From: Ectopseudomonas composti
GTDB lineage: Bacteria; Pseudomonadota; Gammaproteobacteria; Pseudomonadales; Pseudomonadaceae
DNA length: 64,000 nucleotides
Direction of reading: 5' to 3'
Assembly: GCF_900115475.1 (NCBI RefSeq)
Contig: NZ_FOWP01000012.1
Location: 1-64,000, forward strand
Shown here: piece by piece, positions 50,474 to 58,646 of the stretch
Numbering within the stretch: position 1 is the stretch's first letter
How the letters are laid out: every line of letters begins with the position of its first letter
Translations under genes and position numbers: made by a program
Notes under the pieces: model-generated
What the model saw: only the letters and a program-made list of their open reading frames with translations
Databases searched by the model: none
Told to the model about the DNA's origin: nothing

Positions 50474-51448
50474 TCAGTGCATCGGCAGTTCGACGCCACT
50501 GAACAGCTCTTCCAGCTCGGACTTGTTGTGGCACTGCACCGCCTTGGCCAGCATGTCGCGAGTCAGATGCGGGGCGAAACGCTCGATGAAATCGCACATG
50601 AAGCCACGCAGGAAGGTGCCGCGGCGGAATCCGATCTTGGTCACGCTGGGCTCGAACAGATCATCGGCGTCGAGCACCACAAGATCCGGGTCGAGCTTGG
50701 CGTCCACCGCCATCTTGGCCACGATGCCCACCCCCAGGTTCAGGCGCACGTAGGTCTTGATCACGTCGGCATCGGCCGCAGTGAACACCACCTTGGGCGT
50801 CAGGCCGCGATGACTGAAGGCCTCGTCCAGCTTCGAACGTCCGGTGAAACCGAATACGTAAGTGACGATGGGATGCTCGGCCAGCGCCTCGAGGGTCAGT
50901 TTCGGCAACTTGGTCAACGGATGCCCCTGCGGCACCACCACGCAGCGGTTCCAGCGATAGCAGGGCATCATGATCAGGTCGTTGAACATCTCCAGGCCTT
51001 CGGTGGCGATGGCGAAATCCACGCTGCCGTCGGCGGCCATCTCGGCGATCTGCGTCGGTGTGCCCTGATGCATGTGCAAGGCAACGTCCGGGTATTGCTT
51101 GATGAAGGCGCTGATCACCGGTGGCAAGGCGTAACGCGCCTGGGTGTGCGTAGTGGCGATGGAGAGCGTGCCCTTCTTCTCGTTGGAGAACTCCTGGGCG
51201 ATCTGCTTGATGCTTTCGACCTTGCGCAGAATCTCGCCGGCGGTGGTGATGATGCGCTCTCCAGCTGGAGTTACGCGGGTCAGGTGCTTGCCACTGCGAG
51301 CGAAGACTTCCACGCCCAGCTCATCCTCGAGCAAGCGAATCTGCTTGCTGATCCCTGGTTGCGAGGTGTACAGGCTCTGAGCGGTAGCCGATACGTTGAG
51401 GTCGTGGTGCGCAACTTCCCAGATGTAGCGCAATTGCTGAAGCTTCAT
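50474..51448 (-). CDS. cysB: LysR-family sulphur regulator CysB
   Basis: A 324-residue LysR-type activator of cysteine synthesis, responding to N-acetylserine and repressed by sulphide. The HTH is MKLQQLRYIWEVAHHDLNVSATAQSLYTSQPGISKQIRLLEDEL (residues 1-44). The effector-binding segments TTHTQARYALPPVI near 100, QGTPTQIAEMAADGSVDFAIATEG near 128 and FGFTGRSKLDEAF near 200 are typical of CysB. It is convergent with the cysH-like gene and ends at a shared terminator. Its promoter region (51449-51554) is strikingly AT-rich. Confidence 0.97.
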   Translation of the reverse strand: MKLQQLRYIWEVAHHDLNVSATAQSLYTSQPGISKQIRLLEDELGVEVFARSGKHLTRVTPAGERIITTAGEILRKVESIKQIAQEFSNEKKGTLSIATTHTQARYALPPVISAFIKQYPDVALHMHQGTPTQIAEMAADGSVDFAIATEGLEMFNDLIMMPCYRWNRCVVVPQGHPLTKLPKLTLEALAEHPIVTYVFGFTGRSKLDEAFSHRGLTPKVVFTAADADVIKTYVRLNLGVGIVAKMAVDAKLDPDLVVLDADDLFEPSVTKIGFRRGTFLRGFMCDFIERFAPHLTRDMLAKAVQCHNKSELEELFSGVELPMH

Positions 51449-51554
51449 ATATTTCCCTCAGAGCAGTAAGGCAGGCCAGCAGCCGCCAATGCCGTATATA
51501 ACCATATTATTGGTTTAATCGAACAGGCTAGAACGTTTTATTAGATTTCCCCCT

Positions 51555-52055
51555 TTACAAATCCCCATGCCCACGATGCTGCAGCATGGGCACCAGGTAC
51601 ACCGGCGCCTCCGACAACTGCACGATGCGCGCGGCCGTGCGTCCCAGTGGCACAGCCAGATCTGCACCATGGCTATGACTGCCTACGACCAGCAGATCCA
51701 CCCCAAGTTTCTGCGCCTCCTCGAGAATCACTGCTGGTGGATCCCCCTGCAGCACCCGCACGGCACAAATCAGCTCAAGGTCCTGCTGACCATCACCCAG
51801 TTCGTCACGAAAACCCTCCAGCACGCGCTGCTCGATGCTGGCCATGACCGTGCCCAGCCCGTTGCGACGAAGCTCCCCGAGGGTTTCTTCATCCAGGTAG
51901 GTCTGCAATACGGATTCAGCGAACAAACCCATGGGCTCCACGGCGTGCACCACGTACAAATCGGCCTTGAAGCTGCGGCTCAGTGCGAGGGCGTGCTGCA
52001 GCACATAGGAGGCGTAAAGTCCCAGATCGGTGGCATAGAGTATCGAGCGAATCAC
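51555..52055 (-). CDS. Universal stress protein (UspA family)
   Basis: A 166-residue single Usp domain. The start MIRSILYATDLGLYASYVLQHALALSRSF has the conserved ATDLS-type Asp in the first strand, and the ATP-binding loop is seen as LLVVGSHSHGADLAVPLGRTAARIVQLSEAPVYLVP (G-2x-G-9x-G-type spacing). The family binds ATP and helps survival under stress and anaerobiosis. Cytoplasmic, apparently monocistronic, with no visible special promoter. It lies between the 5'-nucleotidase and cysB genes on the same strand. Confidence 0.88.
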   Translation of the reverse strand: MIRSILYATDLGLYASYVLQHALALSRSFKADLYVVHAVEPMGLFAESVLQTYLDEETLGELRRNGLGTVMASIEQRVLEGFRDELGDGQQDLELICAVRVLQGDPPAVILEEAQKLGVDLLVVGSHSHGADLAVPLGRTAARIVQLSEAPVYLVPMLQHRGHGDL

Positions 52056-52166
52056 GCGGCCTCCTCGACTGCTGGCGCAGGCCCTTGATTGAGCTTAGCA
52101 GCGCGTCAGACAAAACAAGGTCGGCAGCGTTATTTAGGACGAATGGCTATATGCAGGCGCTCAGGC

Positions 52167-53072
52167 TCAGGGCTGCAACTCGTTGCTCACACCATGCGGC
52201 ACGTGACCGGTGGCCACCACCTGCCGGGCCTTTTCGCAGTGCCCGGTCTGGTCGTCGAAGAACACGTCGGCGGCGAAGGCTTCGAGCACCGCCGACTTGT
52301 CCAGACCACCCAGGAAGAAGGATTCATCCAGACGGATGTTCCATTCACGCAGGGTGCGAATCACCCGCTCATGAGCTGGCGCCGAGCGCGCGGTGACCAA
52401 CGCGGTACGGATCGGGCAGTCTGCTTCGGGGAACTCTTGCTGCAAGCTGTGCAGGGCCGCCAGGAAAGGTTTGAAAGGCCCGCCAGGCAACGCCTGCCGA
52501 GCAGATTCACGCTCATGATCCTGAAAGGCGTTGAGGCCGCCACGTTGATAAACGCGCTCGGAGTCGTCGGAAAACAGCACTGCATCGCCATCGAAGGCAA
52601 TGCGCAGCTCGTTGCTGTTCGCGCGCCGCGCACCACCGGAAAGCAGCGTAGCCGCACCGAAACCGGCCTTCAGTGCATTGCGCACATCGTCGGCATGGGT
52701 CGACAGAAACAGATGGCAACCGAAGGCCGCCAGATAAGGATCGGGGCTGCGACCACCCACGAAGGCGGCGCGGGATATGCCGAGGCCGTAATGCTGGATC
52801 GAATTGAACGCTCGCAGCCCGGTATCGGCACTGTTGCGCGAAACCAGAATGACTTCGACACGCTGCTCACTGAGCCGCTTGTTGAGCCCCAGCAGCTTCT
52901 CCACCAGCGGAAAGGCGTCGCCCGGCATCAGCACTTCGTCTTCGTGCTCGATCTGATAGCGACGGTAGGCCTCCACGCCATCGCTTTCATAGATCTGGTG
53001 GCTCTCGCCCAGATTGAACAGCGCCCGCGACGAGATCGCCAGCACCAACTTGTCTCCCAGACCCTTGCCCAT
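52167..53072 (-). CDS. Cytosolic 5'-nucleotidase (NT5C1-like)
   Basis: A 301-residue protein of the cytosolic 5'-nucleotidase family otherwise known from animals (AMP-preferring, HAD-like). LVLAISSRALFNLGESHQIYE near residue 9 is the family opening, VILVSRNSADTGLRAFNSI near 75 matches the second motif, and LRIAFDGDAVLFSDDSE near 155 carries the phosphate-binding Asp pair. FADVFFDDQTGHCEKA near 270 is the final motif. It probably hydrolyses nucleoside monophosphates. It starts two bases after the neighbouring reductase gene's stop, so it belongs to the operon of that gene and the thioredoxin-like gene. Confidence 0.87.
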   Translation of the reverse strand: MGKGLGDKLVLAISSRALFNLGESHQIYESDGVEAYRRYQIEHEDEVLMPGDAFPLVEKLLGLNKRLSEQRVEVILVSRNSADTGLRAFNSIQHYGLGISRAAFVGGRSPDPYLAAFGCHLFLSTHADDVRNALKAGFGAATLLSGGARRANSNELRIAFDGDAVLFSDDSERVYQRGGLNAFQDHERESARQALPGGPFKPFLAALHSLQQEFPEADCPIRTALVTARSAPAHERVIRTLREWNIRLDESFFLGGLDKSAVLEAFAADVFFDDQTGHCEKARQVVATGHVPHGVSNELQP

Positions 53073-53074
53073 GC

Positions 53075-54031
53075 TTAGCCCTCCCGGCGAGCCTGAATGA
53101 ACCGCAGCGCCTGATACAGGGCGCGTACCTTGGGCATGTCGAACCCCACTGCGTCTGCGGCAGCCAGTGGCGCCTCATAAATCGCATGCAGTTCCGCTGG
53201 GCGGCCCTGGGCGAAATCGTGATACATGCTCGGCAGGTAGTCAGGCATGCGCTGCGTCGCAGCCAGCAGTTTGTCTGCGTAGCTGTCCGGCATGCCGTAC
53301 CCCAGCGCCTGAGCCGCCTGCACCACCTCCTGCATCATGTCGGCGACCAACGCACGGCTGTCGAGATTACCCATCAGGCGCTGCGTGTCGGCATCGAGCA
53401 GCACGGACAGGCCGTTATACGGGATGTTCCACACCAACTTCTGCCAACGTGTCTGTGCCAGGTTGCGCATCGCTGCCGAATCCAGGCCGGTGCTGCGCAG
53501 CAGGCTGGCGCCCTCCTCGGCCAGTGCCAGGCCCGCTTCGTCGTCGGCCACAGCGCCGGAGTGATAAGCCAGGTTGATCGCCCCCAATGCCTGATGCTCA
53601 ATCACACCGGGCGCACTGCGATGAACGCAGATATAGCAGAGCCCGCCCAGCAGGTGCAGATCGTCGCTCAGCAATGGGCGCAGCTCATCTTCCACTGCCA
53701 GGCCATTTTGCAGCAGCACCACCTTGGCGCCAGGCGCTGCAGCCTTGCTAATCAGCGGCGCCAACTCGCTATTGGCGGTGGTCTTGGCCCCGACCAACAA
53801 CCAATCACAGGGCGGCATATCGTCGACATGCTGATAAGCCTGTACTGGCACCAGGTTCAGTGCACCGTGCACCGTGCTATTGAGCTGCAGGCCACGCTCG
53901 ACCACAGCGCCGTACTCGCTGCGCAACAGAAAGTGCACATCATGGCCTGCGCGAGCCAGCAGCATGCCGTAGAAACCGCCAATGGCACCGGTGCCGATGA
54001 TGCCGATACGCGGCGCGGACGATTGAGACAT
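53075..54031 (-). CDS. 2-Dehydropantoate 2-reductase family protein
   Basis: A 318-residue NADPH-dependent reductase of the PanE/ApbA family. The nucleotide-binding GIIGTGAIGGFYGMLLARAG is at residue 8, VGAKTTANSELAPLI near 83 and LLQNGLAVEDELRPLL near 110 match the active-site region, and the Lys in RWQKLVWNIPYNGLSVLL near 190 is the catalytic lysine of the family. It makes pantoate for coenzyme A or acts on a related 2-keto acid. The start overlaps the thioredoxin-like gene's stop by one base. Several paralogues occur in Pseudomonas, so panE itself is not certain. Confidence 0.88.
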   Translation of the reverse strand: MSQSSAPRIGIIGTGAIGGFYGMLLARAGHDVHFLLRSEYGAVVERGLQLNSTVHGALNLVPVQAYQHVDDMPPCDWLLVGAKTTANSELAPLISKAAAPGAKVVLLQNGLAVEDELRPLLSDDLHLLGGLCYICVHRSAPGVIEHQALGAINLAYHSGAVADDEAGLALAEEGASLLRSTGLDSAAMRNLAQTRWQKLVWNIPYNGLSVLLDADTQRLMGNLDSRALVADMMQEVVQAAQALGYGMPDSYADKLLAATQRMPDYLPSMYHDFAQGRPAELHAIYEAPLAAADAVGFDMPKVRALYQALRFIQARREG

Positions 54032-54417
54032 CAGGGAAGCTCCTCAGCCGGGCGAAGCAAAGCCTCACCCAAGGCGGTAACCAGATCGGAAGGGGTTAGG
54101 CGCGTGTGCAACGCGCCAAAGAAATGACCGTCCTTGACCAGAAACAGCGCCGGCAGGTGGAAGACCTCGTAACGCGTCACCAATCCGGCGTTGTGCCCTG
54201 CATCGATCCAACACAGGCGCTGCACAGGGAGCGGCATGCCTGGCAATGCCTGACGAGCCCAGCGGCAGCTGGCACAGCCCGTGCTTGTGAACACCAGCAG
54301 CGAGCTACCGGGAAGATCGAGCAGGCGGCGATCAGCATCCAGATCGGTCAATTCCAATTGCGTCGCTATACTGAACTCACTGATATCAGTTTGCCTGCAC
54401 TCAAGGTCGGTGTTCAT
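54031..54417 (-). CDS. Thioredoxin-like protein
   Basis: A 128-residue protein with a thioredoxin fold. The redox centre is CASC in LVFTSTGCASCRWARQAL near residue 48, where thioredoxins have CGPC. The cis-proline segment FHLPALFLVKDGHFFG near 88 follows. There is no signal peptide, so a cytoplasmic role is expected. Its start codon overlaps head-to-head with that of the PilZ gene: the two ATGs share the CATG at 54415-54418. No good ribosome binding site precedes it, so the true start could lie further in. Downstream it overlaps the reductase gene. Confidence 0.78.
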   Translation of the reverse strand: MNTDLECRQTDISEFSIATQLELTDLDADRRLLDLPGSSLLVFTSTGCASCRWARQALPGMPLPVQRLCWIDAGHNAGLVTRYEVFHLPALFLVKDGHFFGALHTRLTPSDLVTALGEALLRPAEELP

Positions 54418-54829
54418 GCGTAAGTTTCTGCGTCATCCAAGCGACATGCCGGTGGAGCTGGTACTGCGCAAGCAGGCCTGCATTCCCCGGCAACGGCTGA
54501 ACAATATCAGCCTGGGCGGAGTCGCGTGCAACTCGTCGCGAGGTTTTCGCCGCGGCACTTCGGTCGAATTACGCATTCCGCTGCTGGGCGATCAGGCGTG
54601 TTATCCCGGCGTCGTGGCCTGGTGTCGACGTCAGGAAAACAATTACCTGGTAGGGATCGCCTTCATCGATGAAGACACCCTGTTCCGTGCAAGGATGGTC
54701 GAGCAGGTCTGCCAGATTCAGCATTACCGGCAGCAGCTCGAGGATGAGTCAGGCCAGCCCATGGCCATCGAGCAATGCGCTCAGGACTGGATCGCCAAGC
54801 ATGCCGCGGAGTTTCCCTACCTCGCCTGA
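54416..54829 (+). CDS. PilZ-domain (c-di-GMP-binding-like) protein
   Basis: A 137-residue single-domain PilZ protein. The N-terminal arginine pattern MRKFLRHPSDMPVELVLR stands for RxxxR, and NISLGGVACNS (near residue 30) is the (D/N)xSxxG motif; together they bind cyclic di-GMP in this family. The tail is helical and charged. AAGG precedes the ATG 54416. The start overlaps the divergent thioredoxin-like gene by two bases. It may relay c-di-GMP signals to motility or surface polymers; the partner is unknown. Confidence 0.85.
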   Translation: MRKFLRHPSDMPVELVLRKQACIPRQRLNNISLGGVACNSSRGFRRGTSVELRIPLLGDQACYPGVVAWCRRQENNYLVGIAFIDEDTLFRARMVEQVCQIQHYRQQLEDESGQPMAIEQCAQDWIAKHAAEFPYLA

Positions 54830-55022
54830 AGCAAGCGCCAACCCAGCTCTACGAGGGCAGAACGCCACTTCATATGGCCAATCTATGAAGCCCATTGAAC
54901 TTAACGCCCATTGTCGCGCAGCCCCGTACGCGCTAAGGTTCGGCTCCCCCTGCACCAACTAGCTGTGCACCGCCATAGGGGATCGCTGGCGGCCGGCACC
55001 CGTGACCTGACGACCTGACCCG

Positions 55023-56111
55023 ATGAATAGCACGATGGCTGATTTACCGATCGACGACCTCAACGTCGCTTCCAACGAAACCCTGATCACCCCCGATCAG
55101 CTCAAACGCGAAATCCCCCTGACCGATGCCGCACTGAAGACCGTTGCTCATGGTCGCCAGGTGGTACGTGACATCCTCGACGGCAAGGATCATCGCCTGT
55201 TCGTGGTCGTCGGCCCCTGCTCCATCCATGACATCAAGGCCGCTCACGAGTACGCCGAACGCCTCAAGGGGCTGGCTGCCGAGCTGTCCGACAGCCTGTT
55301 CCTGGTCATGCGCGTGTACTTCGAGAAGCCGCGCACCACGGTCGGTTGGAAAGGCCTGATCAACGATCCTTATCTGGATGACTCGTTCAAGATCCAGGAC
55401 GGCTTGCACATCGGCCGCAAGCTGCTGCGCGACCTGGCAGAAATGGGCCTGCCCACCGCCACCGAGGCGCTCGACCCGATCTCCCCGCAGTACCTGCAGG
55501 ACCTGATCAGTTGGTCGGCCATTGGTGCCCGCACCACCGAATCCCAGACTCACCGCGAAATGGCCTCGGGCCTGTCTTCAGCCGTAGGCTTCAAGAACGG
55601 CACCGATGGCGGTCTGACCGTCGCTATCAACGCACTGCAGTCGGTTTCCAGCCCGCACCGTTTCCTCGGCATCAACCAGGAAGGCGGCGTGTCCATCGTC
55701 ACGACCAAGGGCAACGCCTACGGCCATGTGGTACTACGCGGCGGTAACGGCAAACCGAACTACGACTCGGTGAGTGTGGCCATTTGTGAGCAGGAACTGA
55801 CAAAAGCTGGCATCCGCCCGAACATCATGGTCGACTGCAGCCACGCCAACTCCAACAAGGACCCGGCCCTGCAGCCGCTGGTGCTGGAGAACGTCGCCAA
55901 CCAGATTCTCGAGGGCAACAACTCCATCGTCGGCCTGATGGTCGAGAGCCACCTGGGCTGGGGTAGCCAATCGATTCCGAAGAACCTGGGCGACCTCAAA
56001 TACGGTGTATCCATCACCGATGCCTGCATCGACTGGGACACCACCGAGAAGAGCCTGCGCAGCATGCACGCCAAGCTCAAGGATGTACTGCCCAAGCGTC
56101 CTCGCGGCTGA
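55023..56111 (+). CDS. 3-Deoxy-7-phosphoheptulonate (DAHP) synthase
   Basis: A 362-residue class I AroA-alpha (AroFGH-type) DAHP synthase catalysing the first step of aromatic amino acid synthesis. Signatures: FVVVGPCSIHDIKAAHEYA near 60, MRVYFEKPRTTVGWKGLINDP near 90 (PEP binding), WSAIGARTTESQTHREMASG near 163, MVDCSHANSNKD near 267 with metal-binding His, and GLMVESHLGWGSQ near 300. ATG 55023 (MNSTMADLPIDD) and ATG 55035 (MADLPIDD) are both possible; neither has a strong site. Feedback type (Tyr, Phe or Trp) is not deducible. A terminator follows. Confidence 0.94.
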   Translation: MNSTMADLPIDDLNVASNETLITPDQLKREIPLTDAALKTVAHGRQVVRDILDGKDHRLFVVVGPCSIHDIKAAHEYAERLKGLAAELSDSLFLVMRVYFEKPRTTVGWKGLINDPYLDDSFKIQDGLHIGRKLLRDLAEMGLPTATEALDPISPQYLQDLISWSAIGARTTESQTHREMASGLSSAVGFKNGTDGGLTVAINALQSVSSPHRFLGINQEGGVSIVTTKGNAYGHVVLRGGNGKPNYDSVSVAICEQELTKAGIRPNIMVDCSHANSNKDPALQPLVLENVANQILEGNNSIVGLMVESHLGWGSQSIPKNLGDLKYGVSITDACIDWDTTEKSLRSMHAKLKDVLPKRPRG

Positions 56112-56126
56112 GGGCACTGCAGCAAA

Positions 56127-56155
56127 GAAAACGCCGGGCATTGCCCGGCGTTTTT
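56127..56155 (+). terminator. Terminator after the DAHP synthase gene
   Basis: AACGCCGGGCA and TGCCCGGCGTT form a long stem with a run of five T's beyond; A's upstream make it usable on the minus strand too, for the acetyltransferase gene. Confidence 0.9.
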
Positions 56156-56196
56156 GTATCCGCATTCACATGTAGGGTGTGCTTCAGCCCCGACGC

Positions 56197-56469
56197 CTAC
56201 AGATGACGCGAACGACGCTCCATGTAGCGCTCGACGTAGGAGCAGGAAGGAATCACCGTGTAACCCTTGCCTTCCGCATACTGCAGCGCGTGTTCTGTCA
56301 GCGCTGCAGCAATCCCCCGGCCACGCAGGGCGTTGGGCACGAAGGTGCGATAGATATCCAGCGTCTGCTTGCCCAGATCCATATAAGCCAGATAGGCACG
56401 ATCACCATCGACGGTGGTCACGAACTGGTGACTCGTCTGGTCATGCTGGATGGACAACACCTCGCTCAT
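56197..56469 (-). CDS. Small GNAT-type acetyltransferase (YjdJ/GCN5-related)
   Basis: A 90-residue minimal N-acetyltransferase. The acetyl-CoA loop is seen in FVPNALRGRGIAAALTEHALQYAEGKG (R-G-R-G-I-A), and the tail IPSCSYVERYMERR is characteristic of the short one-domain family. AGGAG lies before ATG 56469; an in-frame GTG six bases upstream is alternative. The substrate is unknown. It is monocistronic and convergent with the DAHP synthase gene, sharing the terminator. Confidence 0.88.
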   Translation of the reverse strand: MSEVLSIQHDQTSHQFVTTVDGDRAYLAYMDLGKQTLDIYRTFVPNALRGRGIAAALTEHALQYAEGKGYTVIPSCSYVERYMERRSRHL

Positions 56470-56614
56470 CTTCACTCCTGTAGCCGCAAACCGTTAGCGG
56501 CGCATCTATTTTTACCTCATACCGATGCTTTGACGGAAGCGCAAATTCACGTCGCCCTTCAGTCCCGGCAATTGATCTAGTTTATCAGTCGCAGAAGCGC
56601 CCAGCCACGCGCGA

Positions 56615-57988
56615 TCAGAAACTCAGCACGGCAATGCAGAGCAAGGCCGCGATCACCGGGATCAACACCGTGATGACGAAGATGTCCTTGTATGCCTGCT
56701 TGTGCGTCAACCCCATGATCATCAGCATGGCGATCACCGCGCCGCAATGCGGCAGCGAATCCAGCCCACCAGCGGTGATATTGGCGATACGGTGCAGGAC
56801 CTCGGGGTCCACTCCCATCTCCAGATAACGCGGTGCCAGGGTCTGCATGAAAATCTGCAAGCCGCCCGAAGACGAACCGACGATGCCCGACACCACGCTG
56901 ACCGAAGCGAACACCGAGAGCAATGGCGGCAGGTCCACAGCCAGTATCCACTGGGCGAACTGGGCGAACCCTGCGGTCTGGGTCACGACCCCACCAAAAC
57001 CGATCACCGCTGCGGTATTGAGCAACGGCATGATCGCATCGTCCGCGCCCTGCCCAAGCAAGCCCACCGTATTGCGGCGCAAGGCGGGAAACATCAGCAC
57101 CGCCACGCCCGTGGCAATCATCAGAGCAAGGCTGGGCCAGAGAATCGGCTGCGACTGACTGAAAGCCAGCAGCTCACCCAGGGAGCCTTCACCTGGCGCG
57201 GCCATGCCCGACAACATCAGCAGGCGCGGCAGGAGAATGATCCCCAGCACTACGATGATCGGCACCAGGGCCATGCCCCAATGCGGTCCGCTGCCAGGCG
57301 CACCAGCCAACTGCTGCATGCGCTCGTCTTGCGCATTGGGTTCGAAACCCTCTCCACGCTCGCGTGCCAGGCGCCATTCTCGCTGCAGATAGGCCATGCC
57401 CAGCACAATCATCACCAGTGAGGCGAACAGGCCAATCCAGGCGCCGGCGAACAGGTCGGTGCCCAGCGCACTGGCGGCGATCACGTTGTGAATCGAAGGC
57501 GAGCCGGGCAGCGCCGTCATGGTGAAAGTTCCGGCGCCCAATGCAGTGGCGGCGCAGAACAGACGCTTGGGCAGATTGGCCTCGCGCATCAGGGTGATCC
57601 CCAGCGGATACATGGTGAAGATCACCACGAATACCACCACCCCACCATAGGTCAGCAATGCACAAACCAGCATCGCCACCCACAGCGTGCGTTGTGTGCC
57701 CAGCCCGCGGGTAATGGCCTCAGCAATGCTGCTGGCGGCCTGACTGGCGGCCATGACCTTGCCGAAGATCGCGCCACAGAGAAACAACACGAAGAATTTG
57801 CCAGCGAAGGTGAATGCCCCGAGAGGACCGAAAGGAAAATGTTCGAGTAGCGCATTTGGCACCGCCACACCATTGCTGAGCGCCACCAGAATCGAACAAA
57901 GCAATGCCGCGATGAATATGTTCACCCCACGTAGCGCCATGAAAATAAGTAGCGCCAAGCCGAGCAACAGCCCCAAATTTCCAAGCAT
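56615..57988 (-). CDS. GntP-family permease
   Basis: A 457-residue inner-membrane H+ symporter with about twelve transmembrane helices (for example LGLLLGLALLIFMALRGVNIF at the N-terminus and IFVITVLIPVIAALLCIAVL at the end). Conserved segments are GAGTFTMTALPGSPSIHNVI near 152 and SSSGGLQIFMQTLAPRYLEMG near 360. The family takes up gluconate or related acids, and in pseudomonads several members handle 3-hydroxybutyrate. No catabolic gene adjoins it, so the substrate stays open. Convergent with nothing; a small acetyltransferase lies beyond its 3' end on the same strand. Confidence 0.88.
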   Translation of the reverse strand: MLGNLGLLLGLALLIFMALRGVNIFIAALLCSILVALSNGVAVPNALLEHFPFGPLGAFTFAGKFFVLFLCGAIFGKVMAASQAASSIAEAITRGLGTQRTLWVAMLVCALLTYGGVVVFVVIFTMYPLGITLMREANLPKRLFCAATALGAGTFTMTALPGSPSIHNVIAASALGTDLFAGAWIGLFASLVMIVLGMAYLQREWRLARERGEGFEPNAQDERMQQLAGAPGSGPHWGMALVPIIVVLGIILLPRLLMLSGMAAPGEGSLGELLAFSQSQPILWPSLALMIATGVAVLMFPALRRNTVGLLGQGADDAIMPLLNTAAVIGFGGVVTQTAGFAQFAQWILAVDLPPLLSVFASVSVVSGIVGSSSGGLQIFMQTLAPRYLEMGVDPEVLHRIANITAGGLDSLPHCGAVIAMLMIMGLTHKQAYKDIFVITVLIPVIAALLCIAVLSF

Positions 57989-58258
57989 CTGCGTTCCCTC
58001 TTTATTGTTTTAGTTTCGAAGTCGGGACAGTTATAACAGCTCGTACAACTGCGACACTGTAGGGATTACGTAACTGACTGTTTTTTAGCCAGCCCCCCAC
58101 AGGTTCTACCCTTCAGCGCGCCGGCCGAAGAAAAAAAACTGCAACTCTTGCTCTGGCTCCGTTTACTTACTAAAAGTAATAGGTAGTATGTACGCCGGCT
58201 AATTTCCCACAGTAGGGGAATTGCTTTTTATGGAAAACTCCACCTCAAGGGGAACACG

Positions 58259-58510
58259 ATGAACAACGTTCTGAAATTCTCTGCTCTGGCTCTGGCCGCA
58301 GTTCTGGCTACCGGTTGCAGCAGCATGTCCAAAGAAACCGAAGCTCGTCTGACTGCTACCGAAGACGCAGCTGCTCGCGCTCAAGCCCGTGCCGACGAAG
58401 CCTACCGCAAGGCTGATGAAGCTATGGCTGCCGCTCAGAAAGCTCAGCAGACCGCTGACGAAGCTAACGAGCGTGCTCTGCGCATGCTGGAAAAAGCCAG
58501 CCGCAAGTAA
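58259..58510 (+). CDS. oprI: Outer-membrane lipoprotein OprI (Braun-type murein lipoprotein)
   Basis: An 83-residue lipoprotein: signal MNNVLKFSALALAAVLATGC with lipobox ATGC (Cys at residue 20), then an alanine-rich trimeric coiled coil (ARAQARADEAYRKADEAMAAA and so on) ending EKASRK, whose last Lys would be joined to peptidoglycan. Codon use is highly biased (AAC, GCT, GAA), as expected for one of the most abundant proteins. GGGG/AAGGGG lies before the ATG. A strong terminator follows. The next gene, on the other strand, encodes an L,D-transpeptidase that could perform the attachment. Confidence 0.98.
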   Translation: MNNVLKFSALALAAVLATGCSSMSKETEARLTATEDAAARAQARADEAYRKADEAMAAAQKAQQTADEANERALRMLEKASRK

Positions 58511-58528
58511 TTGCGACTCGTTTTTTCG

Positions 58529-58562
58529 AAAGCCGCCCCAGGCAACTGGTGCGGCTTTTTTA
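58529..58562 (+). terminator. Terminator of oprI
   Basis: AAAGCCGC pairs with GCGGCTTT, with CCA/TGG continuing the stem inside, followed by a T-run. Confidence 0.85.
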
Positions 58563-58628
58563 TTGCCTGTCACGAAGACTGATCATCAGGCAATAAAAAA
58601 GCCCGCCGGCACGAATGCGGACGGGCTT
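58562..58628 (-). terminator. Tandem hairpins at the 3' end of the L,D-transpeptidase gene
   Basis: ATTGCCTG (58562-58569) and CAGGCAAT (58587-58594) form one hairpin. AAGCCCG and CGGGCTT (within 58595-58628) form another, followed by T's on the minus strand. Together they separate convergent oprI and transpeptidase transcripts. Confidence 0.75.
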
Positions 58629-58646
58629 ATTGGCAGCCGAGTCAGG

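Noticed and set aside
54885..54962. Possible leader peptide MKPIELNAHC... before the DAHP synthase gene
   Set aside because: No run of Trp, Tyr or Phe codons and no terminator/antiterminator pair, so attenuation is not supported.
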